Source: Celoporthe dispersa
Taxonomy: Eukaryota > Ascomycota > Sordariomycetes > Diaporthales > Cryphonectriaceae
Assembly: GCA_016584495.1 (NCBI GenBank)
Contig: WAID01000015.1
Span: 868,501-932,500, forward strand
Reading direction: 5' to 3'
DNA: 64,000 bases
Shown here: positions 48,311 to 61,240 of the stretch, one piece after another
How positions within the stretch are numbered: position 1 is the first letter of the stretch
How the letters are laid out: every line of letters begins with the position of its first letter
The notes under the pieces: generated by a model
Seen by the model: the letters and a program-made list of their open reading frames with translations, nothing else
The model's database searches: none
Told to the model about the DNA's origin: nothing
Made by a program: the position numbers and the translations under genes

Positions 48311-50644
48311 ATGCCGGATCAAATCAACAGACAGCAGCCAGGCACTGCATGTGAGGAGTGCAGAAAGAGGAAGCTTCGTTGTGATCGTGGTCGACCCACG
48401 TGTGGGACATGTTTTAAAAATGGCATACCATGCGAGAGGAGTACAAAGCGTCTACCGAGGGGCCCCAAGAAGGGGTTCCTCAAAGATCTACGTACCCATA
48501 TAGGTGTGTCGATGCTATTTCCCTGATAGATGCTGTTGACGATTTTTTGTAGTTGTGTGAGGGGTGAAGGAGTATTCGCACTTGAGGAAAGAAGGATACT
48601 GACTCATCAGAAAGAAACCCTTGAAGAGAGATTGCTCGAGCAGACTAGAGGCGATGCTGAAGTCACATCAAATCTCAGTGAGGGCCATCGACAAAAAGCG
48701 GAAATTCCCAGCGGCGATAGCTCGCAATGGGACGGGCGCAGAACATACAGAGGGACGTCTGGTGATGACCTCAACACTGTCTCAGAAAGGAGCCCAGGTC
48801 CGAGCCATTCACCTTACCCTACGACACCGCTGAATTCCCGTGGCACCTTCTTGACCGGGTGGGTACGGGCTGATCTGTAAGTTGACCAGGCAAATACTGC
48901 TGAGGGCTTGGACTGATATTTGGTGTTCAACTTGTGTATCATCAGAGACCAGCTCTACTTCGACCGAGGTAGGTTGTTCACAGCCCTGTCCCCATTTGCA
49001 TCTTTGTTGACGAAATTCCAGCACACCCCATTGTACCAATTCTGAATAAGACCCGTTATTTCTCATGGGCGTCCACCGACGACGCCACAGCCTGTGGAGG
49101 CTACCGGCTATGTTTACAAAACGCCATGTGGACGTTAGCCATGGCTATGTCATCACAATTTGAGAGTATGCGTGAATCCATGTATCGCGAGACCCGGCAG
49201 ATGCTGGAGGAGCGCGAGAACGAGAACATGACATGTCCCAGCACCACGTTGAACAACTACAGGCGTGGCTCCTCTTGACACACTATGAGTTCCTTCGCTC
49301 GAGCTACCGCCGAGCCTGGATCAGTGCAGGGAGGGTCTTCCGGCTTGTACAGCTGTTGAAGCTACACGAGGTCGACAGCCCGCAGGCCAGCATCATGCAA
49401 GCGTTCGGATCATCTGCCGATGATAGTATCACTGCGGAAGAGAAGAGACGCGCATTTTGGTCCAGCTAGTCAGCCCCCCTACGCGAGCTACACCATAAGA
49501 AAGAAGAATGATTGCAAGATTGGAGAGGCTAACGGCGCATCTCATCTAGCTGTCTCGATCTCGCAATCAGTCCAGACAAGGGACTTCCGGTGACGCTGAC
49601 TGAAGAAGCTGTAAGTATACCCATCGAAGATCTCAAGCCTTCAGCTTACTACCAGATCAAGATTGTTGAAGGTTCAGAGATCTGATTGTCAGCCAAATGC
49701 AGATCTGCACCCGTCTCCCGATGTCAGACTTGGATTTTCAGAGCGGGAACTCTGTACAAGGCTGCTTCTTACCTGAGGCACTGGTGTCCAGGTCTGGACT
49801 CTATAGCTCATTCTCACAGCTGGCTGGTAGGCCACTCCGTTTCGTGATCCTTTTCCTTATTCTTATTCATTTATTTATTTCTCTCTGATTGCTTTCTCTT
49901 TCAAATTCTCGTTCGGCTAATGACGTTGATCTCCAAAAATAGAAGCTGCCATGGTGGCAACTATAAGCGGGCGAGCCTACACACACTCTAATGCATCATC
50001 TGTCGAGCAACTTTATGGGAACACAAAGAGTTTCTGGGAGCGACATGATTGGATCGACGGCCTCTTGATGGCACGGATGGCCAATTTGAGCCAGAGCTAT
50101 TCCTCATCCTCGCTCTACGCAGATCCGCTACTCCTTCAAGCACATGTCTCTCTCCAGACGGGCGTCCTTTACATGTACAAAATCACAGAGCCTCTCATGA
50201 TGCAAGAGGATTCCACTTTTCAGGTCCTCGAGTATCAGAAGCGGGCTGCGGCGGCCGCACATGAGATCGCCCTTGTCGCCAGAGATTATGCCCAGCTGGG
50301 CTTCTTCAAGGTGATTGAGTCTCCTCAGGGGATATATTCATCTACCATGTATCAGAAGAGCCTCACTGACATATGAAATGTCTAAGTCATGCATCCTCAT
50401 GCCGATAGCAATTCACACGGCAGCCGAATATTTATCCTTACAGCACCAATCGAGCGTCTTCCTTCCTACCACGGACGAGGAACAGAACCAGGAGCAGGAA
50501 ACGATAAAAGCAGACCTCGCCAGCTGTGTGGAGGCCTTGGCAAGAGTGTCTGATGTGAATCAGCTCGCGGCACACTACTCGAACATGTTGAGCAGGAACG
50601 ACGACATGATGGATACGGACAGCAAGAGCACCACTTCCTTGTGA
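48311..50644 (+). CDS. Zn(2)-Cys(6) transcription factor, probable cluster regulator
   Basis: A fungal binuclear zinc-cluster activator of about 593 aa. The DNA-binding motif is Cys-x2-Cys-x6-Cys-x6-Cys-x2-Cys-x6-Cys with Cys at residues 14, 17, 24, 31, 34 and 41, followed by a basic linker (RLPRGPKKGFLKDL) and a coiled-coil dimer region (KETLEERLLEQ). Exons: 48311-48503, 48570-48876, 48946-48968, 49022-49468, 49550-49610, 49703-49826, 49943-50310 and 50387-50644. The middle-homology region is typical (DQLYFDR, then YRRAWISAGRVFRLVQLLKLHEVD, EEKRRAFW, LAISPDKGLP, ISGRAYTHS). Within exon 4, near 49221-49232, the conserved reading jumps one frame, one base too few; all other phases close. The position between pathway genes suggests it controls them. 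It may recognise CGG-type or the CTCGAATC sites upstream of the reductase; this is untested. Confidence 0.85.
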
Positions 50645-51330
50645 AGTTTCTTAAGAAAGATTATCGGTAGGCGTTCACGTGAGAGGAAGCAATTCCAGCC
50701 ATCCCATGTAAGCTAGATACAGTATTCTCGCCCAGTTCTCATCACCTCACTTTATGTTCCCCCAGGAGAATTCACCGACACTCTAAATAATGGTTTACGG
50801 CATTATGGTACCTTAGTGGAAGCAGAGACAAGAAGAAGAAAAGAACAGAAAAAAGACCAAACAAGACACAAAACAAAAAGAAGAAGAAAAGGAGAAAAGA
50901 GAAAAGCAGAAAAGAGAAGCAGTGCCTCAAAGCATCTCTTCCTATACTTTATGTTATATTTTATCATCCATCCCGTATTAGTGAATATTATATCTCTTTT
51001 CTTCATGAATACTCAGTCAGCGGACTTCGCACCACTATGAAAATTCAGGATTTTTACTAACTATATAAGTTCCGACTTTGTAAATAATCCCATGGTCTTC
51101 TTGATTGTGGAATTGCCATCTTGACTTAAGGCATTATTGCAAAACTTTCAAAATCTATAACATACTGATAGATAATATCTATACTATACTTGGGCATAGG
51201 AAAAGAAGAAAAAAAAGAATGAAATAAAAGGAGAAGAACGAATAGAAGAAAGAATAACAAAAAAAAAAAGAAAAAAGAATAGAAAGTCACACTGTACATC
51301 GTCTAGTCAATACAGCTACATCTTTGCTTG
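50645..51330. other. AT-rich spacer between convergent regulator and NR-PKS
   Basis: No gene is seen. A purine-rich, A/G-biased strand (about 50818-50925 and 51197-51290) and T/A-rich DNA probably hold the two transcription ends. Confidence 0.55.
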
Positions 51331-54300
51331 CTACTCCCTCAAAAACCCACTGCTCTTCCAGCTCTCGACATATTTGACAACCAACTCGCGGCTCACGGAC
51401 TTCACACCCCGCAGCGTCTCGGAGTGCTCCTGTGCATGAACTGTGTCCAAAACAAGATCACCACACGACATCCTGACAAAGTGTCGTCCAAGAAAATCTA
51501 CTAGACCTACCGCGGGGTTCTCCTCGGCCGAGCCGGGATGTTTTCCGACCCGCTCTAACCATTCCTCAAAGGGCACGACGTTGGTCTGGGGCACGCCGAG
51601 CTGCTCCGCCAGCAGCAGAATCATGTCCTGCCAGGGCTGGCGGGCAGGGTTCTCGATGTGGTAGACGGGGTGTGCCTTGTGGGGGCCGAGGATGAGGTCT
51701 CCGAGGGTGGCGGCCACATTGTCGACTGGGCACCAGGAGAGAGTCTGTGTGGGGGCGGATACTACCTGTCAGCCAACGCATGATCATAATGATAATAATA
51801 ACAATCACGATAATGAGAATGAAGAAGAGGGCGAGACTGACCCCTTTGAAGCTTGGCAAAGCCCGCACGGTCTGCGAGGACTTGATCAAGAAGGCGAGGT
51901 GCTCGACCGGGTTCCAATACCCACTCGAGGTTGACCCGGCGATCTGACCGATGCGTACCACCATCGGCGCGAACATCTCCGGGAAACGGTGCAGCGTCAC
52001 GTCCAACATCTTCTCACACACGAGCTTCGCGTCGCCGTAACCGTTTGGCAGCACCGACTCAACACCAACCCTGTCCTCCGGCGCCCGAGCGCGCCCTGAC
52101 CACAGCGGATAGTATCCCGTCGTCGCAACTGCACCAGGCTCTGATGTTAGCTCTGTACCTACTCAACCTGATGCTCTCTGTGTGGCCGATGACGGAAGAA
52201 CTAGAAACCAACGTACTGGAAGACACAAACAAGAAGCCGACCTTGCCGGTCGTAGATCCGCTCCCAGACTGGCTCGTCATCTTCCGAAGGCCACATTCCG
52301 CCGCAAGGTCCAGAAGATTGCGCATAGTCCGAAACTGAGGCTCAAAGGCCCCCACAGCACGCGACAGGCTCATAGGCCACGCATTATGCACAACATGCGT
52401 CACCGTCGCGGTGAGCCGAGCATAATCCTCCTCGCCCACCCCGAGCCAGGGCTTGCTCGTGTCTCCCGCCAGCACCTGAATCTTCGCCATCTCCGCACCC
52501 GACAGCCGCACGCCTCGTGACGACAGCGCCGCCAGCTGACGTGCCTGCGACTCGGTGCTGATGCTGCGTCGGTTGAGGCACACGACCTGCCGAACGCTGG
52601 GTCGCCTGGCAAAGTGCTCGACCAGGTGTGAGCCGAGACTCCCGGTCGCGCCCGTGATCAGCACACAGTCACCACCACCCTGGACAGCACCCTGCCGGGC
52701 ATGGGATGGTGCAGGGATGGCAAAGCCGGCCGAGTGCTTGGCGACGAAGGCGTCTACTGCTGCTTGGCGCGCGGCCTGGTCAGCAGAGAGGCTCGCAGCA
52801 ACAGGAGGAGGGGGAGGAAGAAGGGATGGAGGGGTCTGTACCCGATCGCCATTGGTGGTCTGGTGGTCCGGGCTCGAGGCTGTGCCGATGATGATTCGCT
52901 GGATGGCTGCCTCTGGCTGCACCCCGTCCGTCCAGTCGACGTGTCCGTAGCCGACAGACCGCATAGTACGGTCCCAGACCTCGGGCGGCTGGAGGGCGTG
53001 GCGGCGCCCGTCGTTGAACAGCCACCAGCCCTCGATGAGGGCCGAAGACAAGGTCGATCCAGGGGATGGTCTGGGTCATCTCCAGCATCATCAGCACGCC
53101 GTCTGGGCGCAGTAGCCTGTGGATATTCCTGGTGGACTCGGCCAGGCTGTGCGTGGCGTGGACGCAGTTGGTGGCCAGGACGATGTGCTTGCTGCCGATG
53201 AGATCGGCAGAAGGGCTCTCGATGTCGAGGACCTGGAAGCTCATGAACTTCTTGCCCTTGAACCTCTTGCGCGCTGCGGCCACGAGAGACGGCGACAGGT
53301 CCGTCACTGTGTACCTGAAGGGCACACCGAGGCCTTCCAGGACGGGGATGAGATTGGCGGTGGTGCCTCCCGTGCCCGCTCCCATCTCGAGGATCTCGAT
53401 GGGACCGTGGTTCTTGGGCAGGCGCAGGAAGAATTCTCGCAGGAGGTGCTCCATCTGTCTGATCCAGGCCACGTTGATGGGCGATCTGCCGTACATGCCC
53501 GAGACGACCTCCCGCCCCTCCGCCGAGGCAAATACGAGCTGCAACCCGTCGGCCTTGCCGACCAGGCAGTCTGCGAGCTTACAGCCCGTGAGGTAGGTCA
53601 ACCTGTGGTCGTATACGTGGGCCGGGTTGTCCTGGATCAGTTCCTCGAGGAGCATGGCAGCCGACTTCTCGGGAGGCGGCCTGCTTGTCCGGATGATCTT
53701 AGAGCCACCACCCTTTAGCTCGACTAGGCCGCTGGTCTCGAGCAGGCCGTAGATGAATTCCACAAACTGCTCGTGGCGGGGTAGGTACCCGATCCGCTCG
53801 AGCACCTGGCCTGGTCTGGCGTCCCGCAGCGGACAGCCCAGCTGCTCGAAGGCGTCAAGAATGTGCACGACGCATAGCTCGTCTGACTTGGGCAGGATCT
53901 GGTCCACGTAGCCGGCGAACCCGTTCTCCCTGATGAAGCGGTCGGTGGCCTCCTTGGTGTCTTGGAAGGCATCGAGGAGAACGGATACCGGAATGGACGT
54001 GTCCTCATCTGTATCGGTCTTGTGAAGACCATTCACGCCGTTGGTGTGATAGCCGTTGACCGTGACTCCATTGGTGTGCCCATTGACATGAACACCATTT
54101 CCATGGTTGGTTCGTGGTGGCCCCTCGTCGTCCTGGCCATCACTGTCATCTTCTTCCGCCTCCTGCTCTTCCTCGTCAGCAGGTTCATCACCCGCTCCTG
54201 TGGCCTTGTTGATACAGGTGATAAGGCTCTGGAAGTCGGTGACCTCGAGCAGGTCGGACATTTCGAGTTTGCACCTGAACAGGTTCTGCACTTCTGTCGC

Positions 54301-57300
54301 CAGTTCCATCCCCATGAGAGAATCGATGCCGAGGTCGACGAGCTTGGAGCTGAGCTGCACCTCCTCCGGCTCAAGACCTGATAGGTTGCACACCAAGTCC
54401 CGGACCTGGCCCGTAATATCTGGACGTGTCGTCTGCTTTGTCTTCTGAGCCTTCTTCTTTTTCTCTTTCTTCGTCTTGGCGTGGCCGTTGAGAGTGGCCT
54501 CAGGAGGACCGTGGCCGTTCACCTCCGGGATCGCTTCCAGAGACCGAGAAGAGGGTGGCGCAGAGCGGGACGACGCCGCCACCTTCCCGCCGGAGAGGCG
54601 CGTCAGGAGTTTGTTCATACTGGCCCGCGCAACACGCATGTAGTGGATCCCCAGGATAACCTCAGCCAGCTGGCCCGTCTCATGCTCAAAGACAAAGACA
54701 TCGCTGATGCACTCCGAGTCCGAAGGGCGCGAGTGGCACGCAAGTATATCCCAAACCACAGGCCGCCCTTCTCTGTCGTCCTCGTCCAGCCAGGGCGACC
54801 TGATCCAGCCGTCAATACGGTCCGAGATGAACATAATGTCCTCGTCTGGGTTGTCATCGGCCATGCTGTTGAGATAGATGCCAGCCACCTGGCAGAATCC
54901 ATCCGCGAGGCCGAGGTCCAGCCACTTGTCCGTGCTGTGCGCCTGCCTGACCCGTCCTGCGGACTCTGTGCCGCGGCATGCCAGCCTCTGCAGGCCTCTG
55001 TATGTCTGGTGCTTGTACTGGACGATGGACGAGAAGGCCCTGTATATATTCCGGCTGCCCACGATGGCGCCCTCGGCCGCGTCACCGTCGAGGAGCGCAA
55101 GACTTCGCTCGTGCTGGACCAAGCGTTGATACCGCAGCATCTCTTGCTGGAACTCCTGTGCAGGCCTGAACTCGACGCAGCCTGCGACGAAGAGAGTCGC
55201 ATTCGGAGACCCAGACCCGCCACTGTGACTCTCGCCAGTAATCTTCCAGTCCCAGACGTCTGTGTCGGCCTGCTGCCTCTCGGCATCCAGCCAGTACGAC
55301 TTGGAAGCATCCATTACCATAGGCGAGTGGCTCACCATGCCCTGCAGCCGTGGCTTAAGCCGCTCGCACCGTGGATCGCCTGTCAGGCTCGCCAGCGCGT
55401 CGATGGCGATGACGAGCTGGTACGTGCTCGGGCAGATGGGCGCGGCCTCGGCAATCACATGCGCGGAGACGTACTTTTCGTACTCTGCCGTGTTTGTGTT
55501 GACGCGGAACCGGGCCTTGCGTTCTTTGCTGTCCTGGTATCCCATGAACGTCCAGACGCTGTTGGGAATGCCGGACGGTGGACCCTGGATCTGTGCAGGA
55601 GGGGCCTGGAGGAGTCCCTTGACCGGCTTCTTCAGCTCCATCCAGTGCTTGGCCTTCTCAAACTGGTAGGGAGGTAGGAGATGGATGGGATAATCGGCAG
55701 ACTGGGAGGCGTGATGGGCCCAGAAGGACACGGCCAGGCCCGCTTGCCAGAGGTTCGCTGTGGTCTCGGCCAGATGCTTGAACGAATTGTTGCTTGTAAT
55801 ATTGACCGCCTGGAAGAGTGAAGACTTGGGTGATCCCAGAGCCCGGCCGGCCATCATGGTAATGGTCGAGTTGGATCCGGCCTCGATCCAGATACAACCC
55901 TCTGGGTATTTCTGCTCCAGCCTGTGCACGGCTTGGTTGAAATAGACCGGATTCCTCATGTGTGCCGATACAAAGTCCACGGTCAGAGCAGATGTCGCCT
56001 CCTCGTCTGGGACTGCCCTCTCTAGCGGGATCACCGGGTCCCGGAGGATGAGCTCGCGGCCCAGTTTCTGAAGCTCAGGCACAATATTGTCCACTAGGGT
56101 CGAGTGGAATGCATGCGAGACATCCAGCCTCTTCGTCTTGATGGAATTCGCGTGGTGCGTGCCTTTTCTGTCCATGGCAGTTTCAAAGACTGTGTCGATG
56201 GCCGCAGCGGAGCCTGCCAGGGTGAAGCTCCGAGGTCCGTTGAAGCACGCGATGGTGGCTGCAGCCTCGCTCGGGTTCTTCTCACTCGCCTCTGCTAACA
56301 GGCGCTGAACATCCTCGAGATCAGCCTCGACAGCCATCATTGCCCCTCGCTCGGCAGGCCACTGGCCCCGAATGATGCCCGCCCGGCCGGCCACGAGTTT
56401 CATGGCATCTTTTAGCGAGAGAACGCCGGAGACACACATGGCGGTGAGCTCGCCAAAGCTGTGTCCGACCACAGCAGAGACCCGGACGCCACAGTCGATC
56501 CAGGTCCTGGCGCAGGAATACTGCATGGCGAAGAGGGCAGTCTGGAGAACGACTGTGTCGTGGATGGGCGTCTTCTGGAAGACGGCCGGGTAGATGCTCT
56601 CGAGTCCGAGAGATATACAGATATCGTTGACCTCGTCGAGATGGCTGCGCAGGATCTTGATGGAATCGTATACATCACGATCCAGGCCGACAAATGTGGA
56701 AATCTGGCCACCAAAGCAGAGGACTACGGGCCTCGCGTCCTGGCGACGCGGAGTAGGGACGAGTGTCTTGTCGCCCTTGACAAAACCCGTCAGTGTCGCC
56801 TCAAGGTCGTCCACAGAGCTACTGCTGAAGATAAGGGACTGCGGCAGATTGCGGTTCGACTGTCGAGACACCTGGAAGGAAAGATCTGCGAGGGTGGGCG
56901 CAGTTTTGGCTCCCTTTGCGAGGCTAAAAGTCTCAAGAGCCGTGTGGAATATGCTCGGAGGCTGCGCTCATCAAAGCCTGTGAGCCAGAATGGATATCTG
57001 GCATCCTTGGGTGCAGGCTTTGGGATGATCCGGTCTGCAGATTCTCCTCGCGTGCCCTGCGTGATAACCAGGGAGGCATTGGACCCGGACGCGCCGTAGT
57101 TATTGATCAACGCCGCTCGATAGTCGGCGTCCCAAGGCTTCACAGTGGTGGGTATCTCGATATTGTCAGCAGAAGTGGCGTGTATAGCCGGGTTGATAGT
57201 CTTGAAGGAGGCCTGTGGAGGAATGGCTCCCTTGACGATCATAAGCAGCACCTTGAGCAGGGCAACGATGCCAGACGCGGACTCGGAATGACCCAGCAGG

Positions 57301-59533
57301 CCCTTGACGGAGCTCAGCGACAGCGCCCTGCCTCCTGGGCGGTTGGAACCACCAAATACACGGCGGACGCTGTCGTACTCGGCTGGGTCCCCGACTGGTG
57401 TGCCAGTACCGTGTGCCTCTACCACAGAGACCTGCTTTGGCTCCAGCCCAGCGCGGTGAACCACGTCCCGGAACAGCCCAGAAAGCGAGGGTGCGTTGGG
57501 AACCGTGATAGCGGTACAATTCTCATTCTGGTATACGCCAGACGATGCAACGATACCCAGGATCTGGTTCCCGTCTGCGATGGCTGTCGAAAGCTTCTTG
57601 AGGTAGACGGCCCCGACTGCTTCAGCGCGACAGTATCCGTCGGCGTCAATATCAAAAGGCTTGCACTGCCCCGTCGTGCTCAGAAAGGACGCGCCCGCCA
57701 GGTTCTGGAACCATTCCGGGCTCGTCATCACGTTTACGCCGCCCGCCAGCGCGCCTGAGCACTCGCCAGACAAGATAGCCCTGCAAGCTGTGTGGACAGC
57801 AACAGCCGAGGAAGAACAAGCTGTGTCGATCGTCAGGCCTGGCCCTGTCCAGCCAAAGTAATGGCTGATTTTTCCGGCTGCAAAGGACTTCAGGTTTCCT
57901 GTGGCTGCAAAAGCACCAGCTGGGTGGCAGGCAATATTGTTCTCGTAGTCAACGAGCCCCACACCAACATAACAGCCAATGTGTTTGTCCTCAGTGGGGT
58001 TATTGAAGTACCCAGACTGTTCCATAGCTTGGTAGGCGGCCTGGAGGATCAGGCGGTGCTGCGGGTCCGTCGAGGCCATCTCGCGTGGGCTCTTCTTAAA
58101 GAACTTGTGGTCGAACGTATCATAGTCCTCAATGAAGTTCCCGTACCACTTGCGCTGCGGGTCTGCCTCGCGCCATGCCGTCTCGAAGAAGAAGCGGTCG
58201 GATGGTGCCTCTTTGTGCTGGGACTTGCCAGCGCATAGAATATCCCAGAACCCATCGAGGTCAGGGGCTCCTGGAAGCAGACAGGACATTCCCACCACGG
58301 CGACAGCATCTTGGTCCACTCCTGACGACAAGGTATTGGCAAGCCGCTCCGCCTCGGCCGACTCGTCCAGGCTGGTGATCTGCACCAGCCGCGCGCCCAG
58401 CTTGCGCGACAGCCAGCCCGGCACACAGCGCTCCAGGCCAAAAAGACACAGCAAGCCTGGGTGTCTGCAGCCCCTTGAAGGCCTGCTGCCAGTTCGCCTG
58501 CTCCGTCAGCATGGAGCGCACCACTGTCTGGTGGAGAGAGCCTGATGTTGTTGTGACATAGTCGCCTCTCGAGTCGAGCCGTGTGGGCAGCACTAGCTCT
58601 GCGGCGGAGGGGAACTGGAAGGCAGGGTACTTGTCCGCGAAGCGGACCAGGGACTCGGCTATGCTGCTGTTATGTGCGTTGTGGAAGCTGCCGCGTAGGC
58701 TCAGGCTGGTTGTGCTCAGGTCAGAGCTTTTGAGGCGTTCTTGGAGCGATGAGGCGTCGCTTCTGTGGCAGGTCACTGTGGCCCGGCGCTCATCAGAGAG
58801 GACAGAAGCGTATGCCTGGGACGGAAAAGCTCAGGTTAGTCTTGTTCCAGTGAAGTAGGTCCCCCTCTCTGCCTATACGGCTATTTCTTCATCTTACCTC
58901 TGGATATTCTGACAAGACTGTCTCGAGTACACCGTCCAAATCGGCAGAGGTCCATGCCGCCGAGAGAACACTCCATTTTGCCTTTCCCTGGCCGTCAAAA
59001 TCCTGAGAGTCGACAAGGGCACCAATAACCATGGCCAGGCGCACAGCCACAGCGCCAAATCTCTGAAGCTGAGCGTCATTCGCAGCGCTTGAGACGGCGG
59101 CCGCGCTCAAGATGCCAGTACACAAGCCCAGGGTCTCGCTACGATACTGGCCCGTAGCAGCAGCACCAGTCCGTTCCTTGAATGTCCAATACTGTGTCAG
59201 GTGGGTGATGACAACTAGCGGCGTCAATAGGATGTTGGGCAGTGGGAACGCGCGCGCGCCCTGTGGGAACACGCCTGTTCGCAACCACTCGTCAAGGCCG
59301 TCTAGCAGTTCTCCGCCTGCATAACCCTGGAGCTCAGAGACAGACTCTGTGACCGTGTCCCACTGGTGTCGGAGGTCAGCGAGGACGTCGGGAACCCAGT
59401 GGAGAGCGGGACGGGTGAGAATGGCAGATCGGAGCTGGTCTGCCGTCTCCTGGGTGAAGTCCAGCGCTTGTGATCCGAAGATCAAGACTGAGTCTGTATC
59501 CATCCTCTCGCGTTGAGGCGACGTAGTGACCAT
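51331..59533 (-). CDS. Non-reducing polyketide synthase (SAT-KS-AT-PT-ACP-CMeT-R)
   Basis: An iterative NR-PKS of about 2644 aa. Exons: 58898-59533, 52217-58815, 51842-52128 and 51331-51744. Start 59533; ATG 59503 is an alternative. Domains by residue: SAT about 10-350 (Cys in LGLCTGIL near 138), KS about 385-810 (DTACSSS near 542; EAHGTGTPVGDP), AT about 905-1220 (GHSFGE near 995), PT about 1300-1640 (His in SAHVIAEAAPICP), ACP about 1680-1750 (GIDSLMGMEL), CMeT about 1820-2160 (LEMGAGTGGTT), reductase about 2255-2644 (ITGATGSLGSHL, then VLPNGYGDAKLVCEKML). This is the group of AfoE, AzaA, CazM and MrPigA, which take an acyl starter from an HR-PKS, aromatise and methylate the chain and release an aldehyde reductively. 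Three one-base breaks in exon 2: surplus at 58440-58444, missing near 56918-56922, surplus at 53039-53041. Motifs survive in every domain and phases close. Confidence 0.93.
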
Positions 59534-61240
59534 GGCTGATGGGAAGTGAATGGATCAAAACACCCTCGTATGTCTAACAAGATACGAGCTGTTTCCTATG
59601 GAACACTGCGATGCGGATAGATAATTCGATGCGTAGAGTTATACGATGAAAGCTATCAACTCACTGCTGTTGCTAAAAACCGGCTTGCTTCATCTAATTA
59701 CATCTACTTCGAGTCTGCTCTATGGGCTCCAGTGCACCACGGTTGTGATGGTCTACATAGAGCGCCTATTAGCCTTGGTCATCCATCAGACTCACAATAA
59801 TCATCGCGGCCTGTGAGTTTCATCCTAGACTGCAACTGAAAGACCGATGCTTACGTTCGCTTGCAGTGGTCCAGGCGGAGTAGACCGTTGATCGGAGTTT
59901 TCCAGCCAGAATCGCTACGCAACTTACACTCTTTCCTACGCGGCTTCTTTCAGCAGACAACTGTCAGTCATGTGGAGGCGTATTCAGATACTCAATTCTC
60001 CATTGCTGGTGAGATCCATCCCGCGACATTAGTGACTGCGCATCACTTTGAGCGAGCATGGCTAGTCTAGATGCTTTCTTTTTGCTTCTTCCTTCGGGAC
60101 AACCAGACTCACAGCCTGAGCCGGATGGTGGCCGCGATATCAATCTGCAGAGCAAGCGCCCGAGCTCCGAAAGACTGCCACAGCCTCGAGGATGAAGGCA
60201 GGGAGTTTCCCTAAGGCTGACGGTATGACCGGCTCTCCAAGTAACCAACAACCTGAGGTTTGTGGGTTCTAACAGGTAAAACTCCGATGGCTTACGGCTG
60301 GACCATAAGGCTGCGCTGGGTGGCATGGACTTCTGCGTTGGTCATAGCTGACGAGGTGGCTACCGGCCTTCCACAAGCTCGGCAAAACAGTAACTCCCGG
60401 ACACATATCTCCACCTTAATCATCAGTCCGTTAGTAGCAGCCCCCGCCCCCCGCCCCCTAATTATCGTGCTGGTTATTCTTTTATCCCTAGCAACCTACC
60501 GTGATGTTATGGATAGATTAAGCGCGGACGTCACTGGTGTGGCCAAGACCATAATTGGTCAAGCTATGTGGACTCCTTAGGCTAGCCCCGGATATGAGGC
60601 TGTTGAGCTACACTGAATTGACTCACGAGATAGGATTCTGAAGACTGAATCCTGTGGCTCATGGACAACGGCAACGACCGGAGTGGCCGTATTACTCCGA
60701 CTGATACGTAGCTTCTTACTTGTTAAGCTTGGTGCCAGCCTCGCGTGTCTTTGCTTATCGTAATGATTTGATCACTATTTGGATTCTATGTCCTGATTAT
60801 GATTGTAGGATCTCGATAGCCAAGTGGACAAAGGATTGCGGGGGCCATCGCACACTCCGGTTCGAGGGTGTTGATTCGATGGAGGGGCTAACTAAATGTC
60901 CATTTGTTGGATTAGCGAAGCAGGTAGAGAACTGGCCGTTAACTCTTATCTACACTGTACTAGCGATGTTGCTTATCTTAAAAAGTGAAGAAAGAAAAAG
61001 GGTTATCAATTGGCGAGGCACTGATCCCAACCGCAAAAGAATGTTGGAGTCATCGCTAAGCCCAAGGCTGCCACCACAACGGCTTGGCGCCTCGTCTAAG
61101 TCAGCCCCAGCCTTACCACGCGAGATAACAGAGCCGCTCTTCTCAAAGTAGCTGGAAGTCCGCCCAGCTTTCGCGCATGTACCCCGATCACCGATCACTC
61201 GAGTTCCCCACGCAAGGAAACTTGAACACTTTGACTCTTC
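59534..61240. promoter_or_regulatory. Shared upstream region of NR-PKS and FSH1 hydrolase, 1.7 kb
   Basis: The stretch separates two divergent pathway genes and should hold both promoters. No gene is accepted; a 143-codon frame at 60720-61151 lacks recognisable features. C-rich runs lie near 60441-60459. Confidence 0.5.

Noticed and set aside
54481..55677. Rightward frame of nearly 400 codons
   Set aside because: It is antisense to the PT region of the NR-PKS and is a shadow of that coding sequence.
60720..61151. Rightward frame of 143 codons upstream of the FSH1 gene
   Set aside because: One hydrophobic stretch but no family features; more likely promoter DNA.
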